The notes beneath the pieces were generated by a model. The model did not search any database, was not told the origin of the DNA, and saw only the letters and a program-made list of their open reading frames with translations. This document shows positions 5,760 to 8,209 of a stretch of DNA of 8,209 nt, one piece after another. This DNA is from Alphaproteobacteria bacterium (lineage in GTDB: Bacteria; Pseudomonadota; Alphaproteobacteria; Sphingomonadales; Sphingomonadaceae), in NCBI GenBank assembly GCA_018828205.1, contig JAHJWA010000264.1:1-8209 (forward strand). Reading direction: 5' to 3'. Position 1 is the first letter of the stretch. Every line of letters starts with the position of its first letter. Both the position numbers and the translations under genes were made by a program.

Positions 5760-7345
5760 TGCACGACGTCCTGATCATCGGCTCGGGCGCGGCGGGGCTG
5801 ACCGCGGCGCTGGCGCTGGCGGAGGAGCGCACCGTGCTGGTGCTCGCCAAGGGTTCGCTCGACGGCGGGTCGACCGCCTGGGCGCAAGGCGGGATCGCCG
5901 CGGTGCTCGATGCCGGCGACACTTTCGAGGACCACATCCGCGACACCATGGTCGCGGGCGCGGGGCTCAACGATATCGAGACGGTCGAATTCGTGATCGA
6001 GCGCGCGCCGCGCAGCATCGAGCGGCTGCGGGAACTGGGCGTTCCCTTCAATCGCGGCGCCGACGATCGTGGCGGCGATCTCCACCTCACCCGCGAGGGC
6101 GGGCACAGCCACCGCCGGATCGTCCATGTCGACGACGCCACCGGCTGGGCGGTGCAGGAGGCGCTGCTCAAGGCCGCAGCCGCGCATCCCAACATCACCA
6201 TGCTGCCGGGCCGCGCCTGCATCGATCTGATCACCGGGCGCAACGCCGAGCGCTTCTCGGGCGATGGCCACGTCTGGGGCGCCTATGCGCTCGACGAGGC
6301 GACCGGCAAGGTCGAGGCGCATGTCGCGCGCGCCACCGTGCTCGCCGCGGGCGGGGCGGGGCGCTGCTACCGCTTCTCGACCGCGCCGCGCGGCGCCACC
6401 GGCGACGGCATCGCCATGGCCTGGCGCGCCGGGGCGCGGGTCTCCAATATGGAGATGATGCAGTTCCACCCGACCTGCCTCTACAATCTCGAGGTCAAGA
6501 ATTTCCTCATCACCGAGGCGGTCCGCGGCGAGGGTGGGCGCCTGTTCAACCCGCGCACCGGCAAGCGCTTCATGGAGTTCTACGACCCCGAGCGGATGGA
6601 GCTCGCCCCGCGCGACGTGGTCGCGCGGGCGATCGATTCGGAGATCAAGCGCTTCGGGCTCGACTATGTCCATCTCGACATCAGCCACCAGCCCGCCGAC
6701 TTCGTCCGCGAGCATTTCCCTACCATCGACGAGAAGCTCTCGGGGCTCGGGATCGACATGACGGCCGAGCCGATCCCGGTGGTTCCGGCGCAGCATTACA
6801 CCTGCGGCGGCGTGGTGGTGGACCTGGCGGCGCGGACCGATCTGCCCGGCCTGTGGGCGGCGGGCGAATGCACCGAGAGCGGGCTGCACGGCGCCAACCG
6901 GCTGGCGTCGAACTCGCTGCTCGAATGCTTCGTCTTCGGCGAGGCGGCGGCGAGCGACATTCTCGCCAACTGGGACGCAATGCGCGAACCGCCCGCGATC
7001 CGCGAATGGGACGATACCCAGGTCGCCGATTCGGACGAGGAGGTGGTGATCAAGCAGAACTGGACCGAGATCCGCCGCTTCATGTGGAACTATGTCGGGA
7101 TCGTCCGCACCACCAAGCGGCTCGAACGCGCCGCCAACCGCATCGATCTGCTGCGCAAGGAGGTGGAGGATTATTACGGCAGTTTCCGCGTCACCACCGA
7201 TCTCATCGAATTGCGCAATCTGCTCGATGCGGCGGATCTGATCGTGCGCAGCGCGCTCAAGCGCGAGGAGAGCCGCGGCCTGCATTTCATCCTCGACCAC
7301 CCGCAGACCGACCCGGTCGCGCGCGACACGGTGCTGCTGCCCTAG
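5759..7345 (+). CDS. nadB: L-aspartate oxidase
   Basis: NadB is a cytoplasmic FAD enzyme that oxidises L-aspartate to iminoaspartate, which NadA turns into quinolinate for NAD synthesis. The 528-aa product is full length. It has the dinucleotide-binding GSGAAGLTAAL near the N-terminus, GSTAWAQGGIAAV (about 38-50), FHPTCLY with the catalytic His near 237, ITEAVRGEGG, APRDVVARAID with Arg near 285, HYTCGGV near 346, and GLWAAGECTESGLHGANRLASNSLLE with Arg near 381. A helical C-terminal domain with RTTKRLERA follows. These residues line up with E. coli H244, R290, H351 and R386. The ATG at 5759 is preferred; a GTG one codon upstream is also possible. nadA and nadC, often linked to nadB, are not within the window. 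Its ribosome-binding site comes from the adjacent repeat. Confidence 0.97.
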   Translation: MHDVLIIGSGAAGLTAALALAEERTVLVLAKGSLDGGSTAWAQGGIAAVLDAGDTFEDHIRDTMVAGAGLNDIETVEFVIERAPRSIERLRELGVPFNRGADDRGGDLHLTREGGHSHRRIVHVDDATGWAVQEALLKAAAAHPNITMLPGRACIDLITGRNAERFSGDGHVWGAYALDEATGKVEAHVARATVLAAGGAGRCYRFSTAPRGATGDGIAMAWRAGARVSNMEMMQFHPTCLYNLEVKNFLITEAVRGEGGRLFNPRTGKRFMEFYDPERMELAPRDVVARAIDSEIKRFGLDYVHLDISHQPADFVREHFPTIDEKLSGLGIDMTAEPIPVVPAQHYTCGGVVVDLAARTDLPGLWAAGECTESGLHGANRLASNSLLECFVFGEAAASDILANWDAMREPPAIREWDDTQVADSDEEVVIKQNWTEIRRFMWNYVGIVRTTKRLERAANRIDLLRKEVEDYYGSFRVTTDLIELRNLLDAADLIVRSALKREESRGLHFILDHPQTDPVARDTVLLP

Positions 7346-7369
7346 AGGCGACGCTGCGCCCCGTCCCGT

Positions 7370-7386
7370 GCCCGGTCCGTCCGGGC
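7370..7386 (+). other. Small hairpin after nadB
   Basis: GCCCGG-TCCGT-CCGGGC forms a 6-bp stem with a 5-nt loop 24 bp after the nadB stop. No T-tract follows, so it is at best a weak or factor-dependent terminator. A second dyad, AGCGGGG (7390-7396) with CCCCGCT (7414-7420), follows in the same 136-bp gap. The gap should also carry the promoter of the DUF892 gene; I see no convincing -35/-10 pair. Confidence 0.3.
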
Positions 7387-7481
7387 GCAAGCGGGGGCAG
7401 GTCGCGGATAGAACCCCGCTCCCGCTCGTAGATCCGGCACTGGCCCCGCGAGGCCGATCCCACCCTATGAGGAGACCCCTG

Positions 7482-7982
7482 ATGTCCGCTCCCAAGAACC
7501 TGGCCGATTGCTACGCCCACGAACTCGCCGACAGCTGGTCCGCCAACGACCAGATGGAAAAGACCGTCCGCGAACTCGCCGAAGCGGCGGGCGACGACAA
7601 GCTCAAGCAGCGGCTGACCAAATCCGCCGACGGCATCGCCAAGCACACCGAGACGATCAAGAAACTGCTCAAGGAGTGCGGCGAGACCGAGAAGGAGCAT
7701 TGCAAGGGCATGGAAGGCCTCGTGAAGGAGGCCAAGAAGCACGCGCTCGACGCCGATATCGAGGATGACGATGTCCGCGACGTGCTGATCATCGCCCAGT
7801 TCCAGCGCATGTGCCATTACGGCATCTGTGGCTTCGGCACCGCCAAGGCCTTCGCCGAGGCGCTGGGCAAGAGCGACCATGTCTCCGAACTCGACCGCAT
7901 CACCGCGGAAATCTACGACACCGACGAGAACATGACCGATCTGGCCGAGCGCAGCGTCAATCTCGAGGCCAAGCACGCCTGA
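7482..7982 (+). CDS. DUF892 (YciE/YciF-like) ferritin-like stress protein
   Basis: This 166-aa, helical, acidic protein has the size and pattern of the DUF892 family, a ferritin-like four-helix bundle (E. coli YciE/YciF). Recognisable parts are the first helix YAHELADSWSANDQMEKTVREL (11-32), LTKSADGIAKHTETIKKLLKE (45-65) with H55, EHCKGMEGLVKEA (72-84) after the family's short loop, and IIAQFQRMCHYGICGFGTAKAFAEALG (103-129). Acidic and His residues in the helices could bind a di-metal centre, but I cannot assign each ligand. Relatives are induced under osmotic or general stress; the exact function is unknown. The ATG at 7482 is chosen because GAGGAG (7469-7474) stands 7 nt before it. Upstream in-frame ATGs (7368, 7467) would add unconserved sequence or overlap that ribosome-binding site. 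Confidence 0.92.
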   Translation: MSAPKNLADCYAHELADSWSANDQMEKTVRELAEAAGDDKLKQRLTKSADGIAKHTETIKKLLKECGETEKEHCKGMEGLVKEAKKHALDADIEDDDVRDVLIIAQFQRMCHYGICGFGTAKAFAEALGKSDHVSELDRITAEIYDTDENMTDLAERSVNLEAKHA

Positions 7983-8004
7983 TCGCCGTCGCAGCGAACC
8001 ACTT

Positions 8005-8034
8005 GCGGGCGGGGCGTGGCAACGCTCCGCCCGC
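8005..8034. terminator. Hairpin between convergent genes, probable terminator
   Basis: A 13-bp stem (8005-8017 with 8022-8034, one G-T wobble at 8014/8026) closes a 4-nt GGCA loop. It sits 22 bp after the DUF892 stop and 6 bp beyond the stop of the leftward gene at the window edge, so it could end both transcripts. Only two T residues follow on the plus strand, as is usual in GC-rich genomes. Confidence 0.6.
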
Positions 8035-8040
8035 TTCGGG

Positions 8041-8209
8041 TCAGAAGTCGAGACCCTCTATCCCCAGGCTGTCCAGCCCCTGGAAATCCAGCAGCCGCGC
8101 GATCAGGATCAGCGCCATCGCGCCCAGGATGCTGCTGAGGCAGCCCGCTCGGTTGAAGCCGCCGGGGCCGCGGTGGAACACCAGCCCCGCGAGCAGCGAT
8201 CCGCCCACG
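8041..8209 (-). CDS. GlsB/YeaQ/YmgE-like membrane protein, C-terminal part
   Basis: This is the 3' end of a gene that continues beyond the right edge; 56 codons are visible (first complete codon at 8208), ending in TGA at 8041-8043. The reading gives VGGSLLAGLVFHRGPGGFN, then a hydrophobic segment LSSILGAMALILIARLL that would span the membrane, then an acidic tail ending in GLDF. From memory this aligns with the end of E. coli YeaQ (VGGW...GFNFGS..VAVIGAIVVLFIYR), the GlsB/YeaQ/YmgE transglycosylase-associated family of small inner-membrane proteins. The tail of about 15 residues after the last helix is longer than in YeaQ. The assignment is moderate because only part of the protein is present. 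Confidence 0.6.
   Translation of the reverse strand, partial: VGGSLLAGLVFHRGPGGFNRAGCLSSILGAMALILIARLLDFQGLDSLGIEGLDF

Noticed and set aside
7405..7431. EcfG (general stress sigma factor) promoter before the DUF892 gene
   Set aside because: The bases are AGAAC rather than GGAAC, and the only CGT-like element is 12 nt downstream instead of about 16-17.
5693..7495. A 600-codon open frame on the minus strand across nadB
   Set aside because: It runs opposite to a full-length, motif-complete nadB and translates to repetitive Arg/Ala/Gly/Val sequence with no recognisable domain.

Overview
This is a GC-rich, gene-dense stretch of bacterial chromosome. Codon use, high GC and the protein families (long Zn-type glyoxalase I, DUF924, a CHCC zinc-finger protein next to tldD, a YadG-like ABC ATPase, nadB, a YciE/YciF-type protein) suggest an alphaproteobacterium, probably of the Sphingomonadales (Sphingomonas/Erythrobacter group). 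That placement is inferred from recalled family resemblance, not from a search.

Left part (1-4239). gloA (minus) diverges from an unrecognised 261-aa gene (plus). That gene converges, across a 15-bp gap, with a run of four minus-strand genes. In transcription order these are a small CHCC zinc-finger protein, the metalloprotease tldD, a small predicted exported protein and a DUF924 protein. Gaps of 20-74 bp and no obvious terminators make a single transcript plausible. Most of these are housekeeping or stress-maintenance genes: methylglyoxal detoxification, peptide processing, and unknown conserved functions.

Right part (4350-8209). A YadG-like ABC ATPase, a small DUF559 nuclease-like gene, nadB (L-aspartate oxidase, first step of NAD synthesis from aspartate) and a DUF892 ferritin-like stress protein all lie on the plus strand. 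The end of a minus-strand GlsB/YeaQ/YmgE-like membrane protein lies at the right edge. A strong hairpin separates the last two.

The most unusual structure is at 5323-5752. The DUF559 gene is bracketed by two perfect 36-bp copies of one sequence in inverted orientation. Each copy has a GC-rich 10-bp-arm palindrome plus a G-rich tail that fits the G-quadruplex pattern, and both tails point inward. The right copy encodes the last 13 or so residues of the DUF559 protein and also supplies the purine-rich ribosome-binding sequence of nadB, whose ATG overlaps the DUF559 stop. The unit looks like a compact inserted element, a palindromic repeat pair carrying a Vsr/DUF559-type nuclease, that has settled between two housekeeping genes and become part of the expression signals of nadB. 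I see no rRNA, tRNA, CRISPR array or classical insertion sequence, and no intergenic stretch exceeds 140 bp.
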